A stretch of DNA of 24,790 nucleotides from Chloroflexota bacterium (GTDB taxonomy: Bacteria > Chloroflexota > Dehalococcoidia > JACQGW01), in contig JACQGW010000345.1 of the NCBI GenBank assembly GCA_016199325.1, positions 1 to 24,790 on the forward strand. The letters are read 5' to 3'. This document shows, piece by piece, positions 15,937-23,397 of this stretch (positions are counted from its first letter, which is position 1; every line of letters starts with the position of its first letter). A program made the position numbers and the translations under genes. A model generated the notes under the pieces. That model searched no databases. It saw nothing but the letters and a program-made list of their open reading frames with translations, and was not told where the DNA came from.

Positions 15937-16104
15937 TCACTGGACAACAACACAGGCTGTGATCGCCCGGATATCGTGCCGGCGCATCATTCGGCGGAAG
16001 AACTCATCCGGCGTCTCGACCCGCTCCGCGGGCTTGGCAGCGTGTTCTGGTGCAGCATACGGTCTCTGCGCATCAGTCGATGCTCTTGCTTGCCTGCGTC
16101 TCAT
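15937..16104 (-). CDS. Possible small leaderless gene, 3' end altered by the insertion sequence
   Basis: The ORF from ATG 16104 gives 55 residues starting MRRRQARASTDAQRPYA and containing ETPDEFFRRMMRRHDIRAITAC. Its last four codons (VVVQ) and stop come from the insertion sequence. Removing the element and one target copy restores a 51-residue frame whose TGA stop overlaps the -35 box of the downstream operon promoter. TAGAAT (16116-16111) preceded by TG ends 6 nt before the ATG, the layout of a leaderless transcript with an extended -10. There is no Shine-Dalgarno sequence. The product is basic and unrecognised. It could be the original first gene of the operon or simply a chance frame. Confidence 0.35.
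   Translation of the reverse strand: MRRRQARASTDAQRPYAAPEHAAKPAERVETPDEFFRRMMRRHDIRAITACVVVQ
15952..15967. repeat. 16-bp target-site duplication, right copy
   Basis: Identical to 14354-14369. Removing 14370-15967 reconstructs the probable pre-insertion sequence, in which the small minus-strand frame from 16104 runs directly into the operon promoter. Confidence 0.85.
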
Positions 16105-16110
16105 AGGAGT

Positions 16111-16116
16111 ATTCTA
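16111..16116 (-). promoter_or_regulatory. Candidate extended -10 for the small leaderless gene
   Basis: TAGAAT on the minus strand is preceded by TGG, giving the extended -10 form TGnTAGAAT. No convincing -35 is visible 17 nt further up. The ATG at 16104 is 6 nt downstream of the hexamer. Confidence 0.35.
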
Positions 16117-16200
16117 CCAGTAACCTGCCGTACGGTGGGAATGGCCGAGCAGTGGAGGTTGGCGCAGGTTGCCGTTGGGTGCGTGGGTCGATCGGGGGAC

Positions 16201-16313
16201 GAACCCTCACCCCCGGCCCCTCTCCCGTGCGACGGGCGAGGGGAGGCGAGGGGGGGGCGAACCCTCACCCCCGGCCCCTCTCCCGTGCGACGGGCGAGGG
16301 GAGGCGAGGGGGA
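16201..16313. repeat. Two tandem copies of a 58-bp palindromic intergenic repeat
   Basis: Units at 16201-16258 and 16259-16313 are virtually identical. Each contains CCCCTCTCCCGT and ACGGGCGAGGGG as an internal inverted repeat (stem ~11-12 bp with one interruption, short loop), flanked by C-rich and G-rich edges. It resembles dispersed REP-like elements common in high-GC intergenic DNA. It lies upstream of the KGG-repeat gene. The rest of 15968-16425 holds only the possible small gene; I see no other feature there. Confidence 0.8.
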
Positions 16314-16425
16314 GCGTCCCCATACCCCCCACCGACGCTCCGCGTTGGCGGCGTGTCCCCCGTCTGCTGGCATGGGTCTTGCTCCCTAGGCTATCAAGTT
16401 TACAAGGAAAGGAGGTGTTGAGAGC

Positions 16426-16779
16426 ATGGCAGAGCGTGAGGAGAAGCGGGAGATCACCGTCCGCGAGGCCGGCCGCAAGGGCGGCGAAACGGTCAAGGAG
16501 AAGTACGGTCCGGGTTTCTACGCCCAGATCGGCCGCAAGGGCGGTGAGACAGTTGCCGAGGCCCGAGGACGCGAGTTCTACGCGCGCATCGGCAAGATGG
16601 GCGGCGAAACGGTCCGCGAGCGGCGCGGCCCCGGCTTCTATGCCCAGATTGGCCGAAAGGGTGGCGAGGCGGTGAAGGAAAAGCACGGCCCCGAGTACTA
16701 TTCGGCCATTGGACGGAAAGGCGGCAAGGCCAGTGGACGCCGCCGCGAGCAGGCGGAGAAACCGCCGGAGAACCGCTAG
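16426..16779 (+). CDS. KGG-repeat (general stress, Em/con-10-like) protein
   Basis: A 117-residue, highly hydrophilic protein built from five units of exactly 20 residues. The GG of each unit falls at 19-20, 39-40, 59-60, 79-80 and 99-100, with the pattern IGRKGGETVKEKYGPGFYAQ. The unit matches the KGG/stress-induced domain found in bacterial general stress proteins and in plant Em-type LEA proteins. Such proteins are thought to protect against desiccation or starvation; binding partners are unknown. The gene has the strongest translation signal in the window: AAAGGAGGTG (16408-16417), 8 nt before the ATG. It stands alone, followed at 16819-16836 by a short CCGCTGG/CCAGCGG hairpin without a T-run. 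Bases 16780-17050 otherwise show nothing recognisable. Confidence 0.9.
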   Translation: MAEREEKREITVREAGRKGGETVKEKYGPGFYAQIGRKGGETVAEARGREFYARIGKMGGETVRERRGPGFYAQIGRKGGEAVKEKHGPEYYSAIGRKGGKASGRRREQAEKPPENR

Positions 16780-17050
16780 TCCACGCTGCCCGCTCGTCTG
16801 ATGTTCGCTGCCGTCCAACCGCTGGGCCACCAGCGGCGCACGCCGGCCCGAGCATTCGGCGGCGCTCACGAGGGTCTGGACGGTGACTGTGAAGAGCTGA
16901 TTGGCGGGGATCGATCTGAGGCGTAGTCGAAGGTCGAACCCCGCCGGAGCTCTGAGCGCAGTGAGGGTTGACTAAGCAAGCGAGTAGCCTCTGGGCGTCT
17001 TTCCTGGCGTCCTGGCGGTTCGGTTTCTCTCGAAACTGCGCTACGCTCGC

Positions 17051-18214
17051 CTACTCCAGGTAGTCCTTCAGCTTCTTGGCTCGGCTGGGATGGCGGAGCT
17101 TGCGGAGCGCCTTCGCTTCGATCTGCCGGATCCGCTCGCGGGTCACGCCGAACTCGGCGCCCACCTCTTCGAGGGTTCGGCCGCGGCCGTCGTCGAGGCC
17201 GTAGCGAAGCTCCAGGACCCGGCGCTCCCGTTCGGAGAGGGTGTCCAGAGCGGAGTCGATCTGCTCCTTGAGCAGTTGGCGGGTTGCCGCCTCGGCAGGC
17301 GCCAGCGCATCGCGGTCCTCGATGAAGTCGGCGAGCTGGCTATCGTCCTCTTCGCCCACCGGCATGTCCAGGGAGACCGGCTGCTGTGAGGCGGCCAGGA
17401 TGTCACGCACCTTGTCGATGGGGAAGCCCATCTCGTGGGCGATTTCGTCGGCGCGCGGCTCCCGCCCCAGATCCTGCTGGAGACGACGGGAGGCCCGCAT
17501 CAACTGGCCGATGGTCTCGACCATGTGGACCGGGATGCGGATGGTGCGCGCCTGGTCGGCGATGGCTCGAGTGATGCCCTGGCGGATCCACCAGGTGGCA
17601 TAGGTGGAGAACTTGAAGCCGCGGCGGTAGTCGAACTTGTCGACGGCGCGCGCCAGGCCGATATTCCCCTCCTGGATCAGGTCGAGCAGGGGCAGCCCGC
17701 GCCCGATGTACTTCTTGGCGATGCTGACCACCAGCCGGAGGTTCGCCTCGGTCAGCCGATGGCGCGCCAGGTTGGCGCGGATGAGGACCGCCTCGGCCCC
17801 GGGGTCGGGGCGCATGGCGATCCCGGCGGCGAGCCGCTCGTGGGCAAGCAGCCGGCCCTCCTCGATCAGCCTCGCCAGCCCAACCTCCTCTTCAGCCGAG
17901 AGGAGCGGCACCTGCCCGATCTCCCGGAGGTACATCCGGGCGGTATCCTCGGTGCTGTCGAACAGCTCGTAGGCGACGTCGATCTCGGCGGCACCCTCGG
18001 CCGGCGCGATCTCCTCGGCCAGCACGTCGTCCGTCGGCTCGACCGCCTCGTCGACGAGCTCTGCGTCGGACGCGCTTTCAGCCAGCTCGACAGCCTCGTC
18101 GATGTCGCTCGGCTCGTCGACCACCAGGTCGCGGGGCAGCACGGCTTCCGCCGTCTGGACCTCGACGCCATCATCGACCCGGGCGGACCGAGTGGTTGTG
18201 CTCTGTCTGAGCAT
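17051..18214 (-). CDS. Primary-type sigma-70 factor (RpoD/SigA-like)
   Basis: 387 residues from the ATG at 18214. It carries an acidic N-terminal extension (many Asp/Glu, no obvious region 1.1), region 1.2 ([21 protein letters not shown]), region 2 ([20 protein letters not shown] to [19 protein letters not shown]), region 3, the [14 protein letters not shown] finger and region 4.2 ([22 protein letters not shown]). This is the full primary/group 2 architecture, so it should direct RNA polymerase to TTGACA/TATAAT promoters. The frame is open up to a GTG at 18253, but that base coincides with the predicted transcription start, so I prefer 18214, preceded by AAGGGGAA at slightly long spacing. Regions 2-4 differ from the sigma domain fused at 10130-14161 at about 25 of 230 positions. 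Whether it is the housekeeping factor or a group 2 paralogue cannot be told here. Confidence 0.88.
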   Translation of the reverse strand: MLRQSTTTRSARVDDGVEVQTAEAVLPRDLVVDEPSDIDEAVELAESASDAELVDEAVEPTDDVLAEEIAPAEGAAEIDVAYELFDSTEDTARMYLREIGQVPLLSAEEEVGLARLIEEGRLLAHERLAAGIAMRPDPGAEAVLIRANLARHRLTEANLRLVVSIAKKYIGRGLPLLDLIQEGNIGLARAVDKFDYRRGFKFSTYATWWIRQGITRAIADQARTIRIPVHMVETIGQLMRASRRLQQDLGREPRADEIAHEMGFPIDKVRDILAASQQPVSLDMPVGEEDDSQLADFIEDRDALAPAEAATRQLLKEQIDSALDTLSERERRVLELRYGLDDGRGRTLEEVGAEFGVTRERIRQIEAKALRKLRHPSRAKKLKDYLE

Positions 18215-18259
18215 TCCCGGTATGTTCCCCTTTCGGTAGCCCCATTCCGGCACTCACGT

Positions 18260-18288
18260 ATTGTACCCATGGCTGACTGGCCACGCAA
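18260..18288 (-). promoter_or_regulatory. Promoter of the stand-alone sigma gene
   Basis: On the minus strand, TTGCGT (18288-18283) and TACAAT (18265-18260) are 17 nt apart. The predicted start of transcription (near 18253) leaves a leader of about 40 nt before the ATG at 18214. This supports that start over the upstream GTG. Confidence 0.6.
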
Positions 18289-18350
18289 CAACCCGCGCCG
18301 ATCCCTCTGCAACTCTCAAGCCAGGCGATTCCACGGTCGTGGGGTTGTGG

Positions 18351-18626
18351 TCAGAGGGTGTCGCTGGCTGGTCCGGCGGTGGATGGAGCGGGTCCCGCGT
18401 GAGCCGCCTGCTCCAGGATCGCACGCGCCAGCTTGCCGACGCCGAGGCGGTGGCAATCGAGGTAGGTCGAGTAGATCGCCCTATTGATCAGTCGGGTGCC
18501 GGACTCGTTCAAGCGCGGGAGTGAGCGGGCTCGCAGCTCGACGAGCCGCATCATCCGTCGCAGAAAGAACTGCTGCCACGTGTCCCGAGCGGTTTCGATG
18601 GTATCGTCGAGCGCATCGCCGGCCAT
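18351..18626 (-). CDS. Small protein of unknown function
   Basis: 91 residues, unrecognised. It is predicted mostly helical and basic in the middle: TARDTWQQFFLRRMMRLVELRARSL, then RLNESGTRLINRAIYSTYLDCHRLG, ending in an Ala/Pro-rich tail. No membrane segment or signal peptide is visible. The frame extends to 18656, but the ATG at 18626 is preceded by GGGAG (18632-18636) at 5 nt, so I chose it. It lies upstream of the sigma gene on the same strand but is separated from it by the sigma promoter, and lies downstream of the exporter operon. The patterned sequence and good ribosome-binding site suggest a real gene. Confidence 0.55.
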   Translation of the reverse strand: MAGDALDDTIETARDTWQQFFLRRMMRLVELRARSLPRLNESGTRLINRAIYSTYLDCHRLGVGKLARAILEQAAHAGPAPSTAGPASDTL

Positions 18627-18706
18627 TGGATCTCCCTGTCTGTCGGCCCGATCCATTGCCCCGCTCCGGCGGGACAGTCGGGATGAGTCTGCCCATTCCC
18701 GAGAAC

Positions 18707-18745
18707 ACCGCCGTCCCCTGATCCGAGGGAGGAGTGGACGGCGGT
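18707..18745 (-). terminator. Hairpin downstream of the exporter operon
   Basis: ACCGCCGTCC (18707-18716) pairs perfectly with GGACGGCGGT (18736-18745) across a 19-nt loop. It lies 17 nt past the stop of the last exporter gene. Only a weak T content follows (GTTCT on the minus strand), so it may be a non-classical terminator or an mRNA-stabilising structure. Confidence 0.4.
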
Positions 18746-18761
18746 TGATTGCACAGTCTGC

Positions 18762-19481
18762 TTACGCAAATTCCGTGCCCGAACTCAACGCCGGATCCCC
18801 CTCCAGTCGCCCGTCGATCAGGACGCAGCGCCGATCCACCAGCGCATGCACCGTCGGGTCATGGGTCGCCATCAGCACGCAGACCCCCTCCTGCGCGACG
18901 ATCTGACGGAGCAGACGCAGGATGGCAGCGCCGGTTGCGCTGTCCAGCTCGCCCGTGGGCTCATCGGCCAGCACGAGTGCCGGCCGGTTCGCCAACGCCC
19001 GCGCGATGGCCACTCGCTGCTGCTCGCCACCGGAGAGCTCAAATGGCCGGTGCCGGGCGCGGTCGGCCAGCCCGACCAGATCCAGCAACTCTTCGACGCG
19101 GCTCCGGCGCGCCCGGAAGGGAGCGCCGGCCAGCCGCAGCGCCAGCTCGACGTTTTCATAGGCCGAATAGCTGGGCAACAACGAAAACGCCTGAAAGACG
19201 AAGCCGAAGCGATGGCGGCGCAGCCTCGTCAATTCGGCATCGCCCAGGCGTTCGAGATCGGCACCCTCGAAACGCACCTGGCCGGCGTCGGGGCGGTCCA
19301 GACCGCCGACGATGTTGAGCAGCGTCGTCTTGCCCGAGCCGGATCGCCCCTGGATGGCGACGAACTGGCCGGGCCAGAGCGTCAGGTCGACGCCACGGAG
19401 CGCCTGGACGGCGGCCGGCCCCCGGCGGAAGCTCCGAACGAGCCCTTCGGCGATCAGGATCGGCTCAGCTCTCGACACCAT
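18762..19481 (-). CDS. ABC transporter ATPase, LolD/MacB type
   Basis: 239 residues from the ATG at 19481, chosen because GAGGGA (19488-19493) is 6 nt upstream; the frame extends to 19550 in repeat DNA. All ATPase motifs are present: Walker A GRSGSGKT (45-52), Q-loop at FVFQ, signature LSGGEQQR (149-156), Walker [13 protein letters not shown] (169-180) and switch His in [15 protein letters not shown] and DEPTGELD are typical of ATPases that pair with FtsX-type mechanotransmission permeases. It is the last gene of the exporter cluster, 221 bases after the other ATPase, in a gap filled by repeats. It may form a heterodimer with the AbrB-tailed ATPase on the single large permease, or serve another partner. 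Confidence 0.93.
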   Translation of the reverse strand: MVSRAEPILIAEGLVRSFRRGPAAVQALRGVDLTLWPGQFVAIQGRSGSGKTTLLNIVGGLDRPDAGQVRFEGADLERLGDAELTRLRRHRFGFVFQAFSLLPSYSAYENVELALRLAGAPFRARRSRVEELLDLVGLADRARHRPFELSGGEQQRVAIARALANRPALVLADEPTGELDSATGAAILRLLRQIVAQEGVCVLMATHDPTVHALVDRRCVLIDGRLEGDPALSSGTEFA

Positions 19482-19539
19482 ACGAAATCCCTCGCATCGT
19501 ACAAGTTGCTGCCAGCGTCCGGGAGATGCTTCGCGGTGG

Positions 19540-19579
19540 TCATGCGTCATACGTCATACGTCATACGTCATGCGTCATG
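19540..19579. repeat. Heptamer repeat array (locus 3)
   Basis: About five and a half tandem copies of TCATACG/TCATGCG, the same unit as at 481-566, 19 kb away. Here only one orientation is present. It overlaps the extended but unlikely 5' end of the ATPase frame. Confidence 0.85.
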
Positions 19580-19604
19580 GTGGGTGCGCTGCCGCTCCCC
19601 GTCC

Positions 19605-19685
19605 GTCATGCAGAGCCGCAGCGAAGCATCTCCCCGGCATTGACCGGCAGCGCCCGGGAGATTCTTCGCTGCGGCTCAGCATGAC
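19605..19685. repeat. 30-bp terminal-inverted-repeat element (MITE/REP-like)
   Basis: The arm at 19605-19634 is complementary to 19656-19685 at 28 of 30 positions, with a 21-base spacer. Each outer end reads GTCATGC-GAGCCGCAGCG or its complement. A partial further copy (GGGAGATGCTTCGCGG) lies at 19521-19536. The form is that of a small dispersed palindromic element inserted between two exporter genes. Confidence 0.85.
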
Positions 19686-19702
19686 GGAGACATCCCGAGT
19701 TC

Positions 19703-20584
19703 CTACGAGCTCCCAGGCTGACGCGGCGTGCCGCCGGGGGGCCGGATCGCGATGTGGTCGTCGGAGACCTCGACCCGGACGAGCCCGCGCAGCCCGAACC
19801 GCTCGACAAGATCGCGGGGGAGCTGAAGCCGGCCGGCCCGGTCGAGCACGACGAGCTCTTCCAACCGGGTCTCGCTCTCGCCGTCGTCGGCGACCTCGGC
19901 CCGCCGAGCGGTCTCGGTGCTCACCTTGCCGTCACGCACGCTGACGACCCGGTCGACGTGGCTCGCGATCGCCCGGTCGTGGCTGACGACGACGACGGTG
20001 ACGCCCTCGTCCCGGTTCATCTGCCGAAGCAGTCCGTAGATCCCTCCCGCCGTCTCGGTGTCCAGCTCGCCGGTCGGCTCGTCGGCCAGGAGCACCGGGG
20101 GGCGATTGGCCAGCGCGACGGCGATGGCGACGCGCTGCTGCTCGCCGCCGGAGAGCTCCGGGGGACGATGGCCGCGCCGATCGGCCAGGCCGACGGCCGC
20201 GAGCAACGCAGTCGCCCGGCGCTTCCGTTCACGCGGTGGCCGCGCTGCGACGATCATGGGAAGCTCGACGTTCTCCAGCGCGGTGAGGTAGGGGACCAGG
20301 TTGCGCGCGCTCTGCTGCCACACGAAGCCGACCGTCTCCCGCCGATACCGAGCCAGGCCGGCGTCGGAGAGGGTCAGCAGGTTCTGGCCGGCAACCTCGA
20401 CGCGGCCGGCCGACGGGCGATCCAGCCCGCCCAGGATGTTCAGCAGCGTCGTCTTGCCGCTGCCGCTGTTGCCGACAATGGCGAGGACCTCGCCCGCCCG
20501 CACCTCCAGGTCCAGCCCCTGAAGCGCGACGGTCTCCAGGTCCGCCACTTTGTAGATCTTGACGAGTCCCGAGCAAACGATCAC
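19703..20584 (-). CDS. ABC transporter ATPase fused to an AbrB/SpoVT-like DNA-binding domain
   Basis: 293 residues. Residues 1-225 are a LolD/MacB-type ATPase with Walker A GNSGSGKT (38-45), signature LSGGEQQR (144-151), Walker [13 protein letters not shown] (164-175) and switch His in SHD (201-203). After an acidic linker ([11 protein letters not shown]), residues 243-283 read [20 protein letters not shown] then [15 protein letters not shown], the swapped-hairpin pattern of AbrB/MazE/SpoVT domains. It may bind DNA to regulate the operon, or only dimerise; both are inferences. The GTG start at 20584 overlaps the permease stop by 4 nt (GTGA), with GAGGAG in the permease end, so the two are translationally coupled. 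Confidence 0.9.
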   Translation of the reverse strand: MIVCSGLVKIYKVADLETVALQGLDLEVRAGEVLAIVGNSGSGKTTLLNILGGLDRPSAGRVEVAGQNLLTLSDAGLARYRRETVGFVWQQSARNLVPYLTALENVELPMIVAARPPRERKRRATALLAAVGLADRRGHRPPELSGGEQQRVAIAVALANRPPVLLADEPTGELDTETAGGIYGLLRQMNRDEGVTVVVVSHDRAIASHVDRVVSVRDGKVSTETARRAEVADDGESETRLEELVVLDRAGRLQLPRDLVERFGLRGLVRVEVSDDHIAIRPPGGTPRQPGSS

Positions 20585-23397
20585 ACGCGCTCCTCGCCGA
20601 ATTTGATCGCCTCGTTCACGCGCAGCCGGCCGATCAGGTGGACCGTGAGCGGCAGCGCGAGCACGGCAAAGACCGCGACCGGCGCGTAGAGCCGCCAGAG
20701 GTCGGCCCAGATCGGCTCGACGACGAAGGGCGGCACCCCGGCCTGTGGCCCGCTCTGAAGCTGAAGGTAGGGGACGTAGACCGCAGCCGCCAGCAGCCCC
20801 AGCGCGGTGCCCGAGCCAACACCGCTCAGGATCAGGAAGCCCTGCTCGATGGCGGCGAGCCCGGCCAGTTGGCGGAGGGAGAGCCCCAGCGCCCGGAGCA
20901 CGCCCAGCTCGTGGAGCCGGCGCCGGAAGGCGGCGACCGTCTGGAGAAGCAGGGCGAAGACCGAGAGCGCCGCCGCCAGCAGGAAGCCGACGCTGAGCAG
21001 CCCGAAGACGCCGGAGCGCGTCGCGTCCTCCTGGCGCCGGACCAGGACGTCGGCCAGCGCCTCCGATCGAACGATGGGGATGCCCTCATCCCGAAGGCGG
21101 CGCTCGACGGCCGCCAGATCGGCGCCGTCCGCGAGCTTCAGCCAGACGTCGTGCGGCTGGGCGCCGAGGCGGTCGAAGAGCGAGTCGACGTTGGCGACGG
21201 CGAAGGGGCCGTCGCCGGGATCGACGGTCGGCAGGTAGACCAGCGCGCCGACGATCTGGAAGTCGAGCGTCTGGTCCCGGACGCCGAGGCTGACCTGATC
21301 GCCGACGTTCAGGCGAAAGGCGGCCAGCAGCCGGCGGTCGAGGAGCAGGCCGACCGGCTCGGCGGCGAGCGCGTCGGCCAGATCGCCGAGCGGCCGGTCG
21401 GCGTAGTCGGACCGCCAGCGAGCGACGGCGGCGAAGTCGACGGCGTCCACGCCGAGCAACGTGACGTCGACCGGCCGGGCGGCCAGCCGGTGCTGTGCCG
21501 TCAGCCGGAGAACGCGCGCCGCCGCCTGGACCTCGCCGGCGGCCAGGTGGTCGGCGACCGGCAGCAGCGTCCAGGTCTCGCTCTCCGGGTCGTAGAGGCC
21601 GCTCTCGGTCAGGCGGAGGTCGGCCCCGACCTGGTAGGCGGCGGCGTCGCGCTGGTTCCGCTCGACCGTCGCCGCCACCGCCGCCGAAAAGACGCCCAGG
21701 CCGGTCGTCAGCGCCAGCATCAGGACGAGCGTGGCGTAGGCGGCCGGCTGCCGGGCGATCTGCCGAACGGCCAGAAGGGGCGTCACGCCGAGAATCGGGC
21801 CGATCAGCCGCTCAGCGGCGTTCACGGCCAGGGGATAGACGCGCACGGCGAGCCGGGCGCCGGCGAAGATGCCGAGCGTCGGCGCCAGCAGCAGGAGCGG
21901 GTCGGCAAAGGTGTCGCCGGCGCGCCCCACCGGCAGGACCGATCGCCGCTGTGACAACTGGCTGAAGGCGTAGGCGGCGACGGCGAGCGCCAGCGCGTCC
22001 AGCGCCAGGCCGCCGAGGCGGGCGCGCAGCGCCGGCCGCGAGACGGACTGCTTGTACGTCACAATGGAATGGCGGGCGGCGCCGAACGCGGGGATCAGCA
22101 CGGCCAGGCTGGCGATGGCGGCGGCGCCGCCCGCCCAGAGGTAGCTCTCCGGGCCGACCCGGACCGGCAAGAGCGACCGGGCGCCGAACGTGAGAAAGCC
22201 GGTCGATTGGCCCAGCAGCTCGGCGATGAGCGCGCCGAGCGCCGGAGCGAGCAAGACGACGGCGGCGCCGAAGATGGCGCTCTCGACCGCCGACAGGCTG
22301 AGAACCTGAAACGTCGTCGCCCCGCGGCTCTTGAGCAGCGCCACCTCCGCCCGCTGGCGGTCCAGGACCATCCCGACGGAGCCGGCGACGAACTGGACGA
22401 GCACGGCGACGATCGGCGCGCTGAGAACCAGCAGCAGCACCTGGAGGAAGAACGTCCGCTGCCGATAGATTTCGAGGACCTCCTCCGGCGAGGCGTCGAC
22501 GTTGGCGCCGTTCAGCGCGCCCTGGACGTCGACCCGCAGCTCGCCGAGCGCCGCCAGCAGCCGATCGGCGTCGGCCGCCCGGAGCGTCGTCGGGTCAACG
22601 ACGGCGTACCAGGCCAGCTCACGTGGCGCCCGCGCGTACTGCGCGAGGAGCGGCGCCCAGAAGGTCTCCTCCGGCACGAGCAGCGTCGACCGGTAGGCGG
22701 CGGGCAGGTTGAACCAGTAGGCGTCGGCGGGCCGGCGGGGCTGCCAGCGGCCGACGATCCGGGCCGTCACCGTCGCCTGCCCGGCGCCGCGTGCGACGGC
22801 GAGCTGGACGTCGTCGCCGACCGCCAGGCCGAGCTCGTCGAGCCCTTCGGTGGAGAGGAGCGCTTCGACGGCGTCGCCCGGTCTGCTCCCCGGCCTGGGC
22901 AACCGGCCCTCGACGACGTCGACCTGATCTTCGAGGCCGGCCAGCGCGGCCAGGGTCAGGTAGGCGTCGCGCGGGACGACGCGATCGCCGGTCGCGGGTG
23001 GGATGATGGGCAGCGGCTCCGTCTGGGCGAGGCGGGTCGATTGCCGGACCGGGTACGGCAGGAGCTCGCGTAGTCGCTGCCGGATGGTCTCGTCGGCCTG
23101 GCGGTAGCGGGCGGCGGTGAGCGGCGTGGCGGCGCGGGGCGCCTGGTAGCGCACGAGGATGGCCGACTGGGGCATCACCTGGTCCCCGATGGGCGCGAGC
23201 AGCGCGCGGCGCAACTGGACGGTGGTGACCGCCTCGGCGTAGAGCGGGACGCTGACCAGCAGCCCGGCGGTACACAGCAGGCCGATGAGCACCGGCAGCG
23301 CCAGCAGGCGATAGGCGTCGATCCGGCGGAGGACGAGGCCGACGAAGGAGACCGGCCGGCGCGTCACATCCCGGAGGTGGGTGGCAACGGCAACCAC
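20581..23397 (-). CDS. FtsX-type ABC transporter permease (MacB-like, large)
   Basis: 938 residues. One membrane segment near the N-terminus (about 29-50, LALPVLIGLLCTAGLLVSV) precedes a large extracytoplasmic domain (about 50-310). A first FtsX block follows (about 315-440) with the typical cytoplasmic loop VLDRQRAEVALLKSRGATTFQ. After further membrane segments (around 460-580) comes a second extracytoplasmic domain (about 590-800) and a second FtsX block with FRRRLHELGVLRALGLSLRQLAG. This duplicated layout fits a single-chain permease of the MacB/LolE-like class, which moves peptides, lipoproteins or antibiotics by mechanotransmission. The GTG at 23397 shares its G with the adaptor's TAG stop, showing tight coupling. 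The substrate cannot be inferred. Confidence 0.9.
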   Translation of the reverse strand: MVAVATHLRDVTRRPVSFVGLVLRRIDAYRLLALPVLIGLLCTAGLLVSVPLYAEAVTTVQLRRALLAPIGDQVMPQSAILVRYQAPRAATPLTAARYRQADETIRQRLRELLPYPVRQSTRLAQTEPLPIIPPATGDRVVPRDAYLTLAALAGLEDQVDVVEGRLPRPGSRPGDAVEALLSTEGLDELGLAVGDDVQLAVARGAGQATVTARIVGRWQPRRPADAYWFNLPAAYRSTLLVPEETFWAPLLAQYARAPRELAWYAVVDPTTLRAADADRLLAALGELRVDVQGALNGANVDASPEEVLEIYRQRTFFLQVLLLVLSAPIVAVLVQFVAGSVGMVLDRQRAEVALLKSRGATTFQVLSLSAVESAIFGAAVVLLAPALGALIAELLGQSTGFLTFGARSLLPVRVGPESYLWAGGAAAIASLAVLIPAFGAARHSIVTYKQSVSRPALRARLGGLALDALALAVAAYAFSQLSQRRSVLPVGRAGDTFADPLLLLAPTLGIFAGARLAVRVYPLAVNAAERLIGPILGVTPLLAVRQIARQPAAYATLVLMLALTTGLGVFSAAVAATVERNQRDAAAYQVGADLRLTESGLYDPESETWTLLPVADHLAAGEVQAAARVLRLTAQHRLAARPVDVTLLGVDAVDFAAVARWRSDYADRPLGDLADALAAEPVGLLLDRRLLAAFRLNVGDQVSLGVRDQTLDFQIVGALVYLPTVDPGDGPFAVANVDSLFDRLGAQPHDVWLKLADGADLAAVERRLRDEGIPIVRSEALADVLVRRQEDATRSGVFGLLSVGFLLAAALSVFALLLQTVAAFRRRLHELGVLRALGLSLRQLAGLAAIEQGFLILSGVGSGTALGLLAAAVYVPYLQLQSGPQAGVPPFVVEPIWADLWRLYAPVAVFAVLALPLTVHLIGRLRVNEAIKFGEERV

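Larger units (their letters stand above)
14370..15951 (+). mobile_element. Insertion sequence, ISNCY/IS1202-like, 1582 bp
   Basis: One DDE transposase gene fills the element. Subterminal inverted repeats are visible: TGATTTTGTCAC at 14384-14395 on the left and its near complement GTGACAGAATCA at 15928-15939 on the right. A second GTCACC/GGTGAC pair lies inside them (14419-14424 and 15902-15907). The perfect 16-bp direct repeat outside fixes the outer limits. From memory, long target duplications are typical of the IS1202 group, and 15-17 bp of its ISTde1-like branch. The intact duplication implies a fairly recent insertion. The element sits between a possible small gene and the sigma-fusion operon promoter, which it leaves intact. 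Confidence 0.85.

Noticed and set aside
14354..15967. The 16-bp direct repeats as att sites of an integrative element
   Set aside because: No integrase or tRNA is present. The enclosed DNA is a single DDE transposase gene with terminal inverted repeats, so a target duplication explains them.
16426..16779. 60-bp periodicity as a CRISPR-like array
   Set aside because: The periodicity is that of a coding sequence with 20-residue protein repeats and a strong ribosome-binding site.
16819..16836. CCGCTGG/CCAGCGG hairpin as terminator of the KGG gene
   Set aside because: The stem is only 7 bp and no T-run follows; too weak to list as a terminator.
18215..18253. GTG at 18253 as start of the sigma gene
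   Set aside because: It coincides with the predicted transcription start and lacks a ribosome-binding site; the ATG at 18214 fits the promoter better.
20638..21954. A 438-codon plus-strand frame opposite the FtsX permease
   Set aside because: It is the complement of membrane segments and is rich in Arg, Gln and Glu without domain features.
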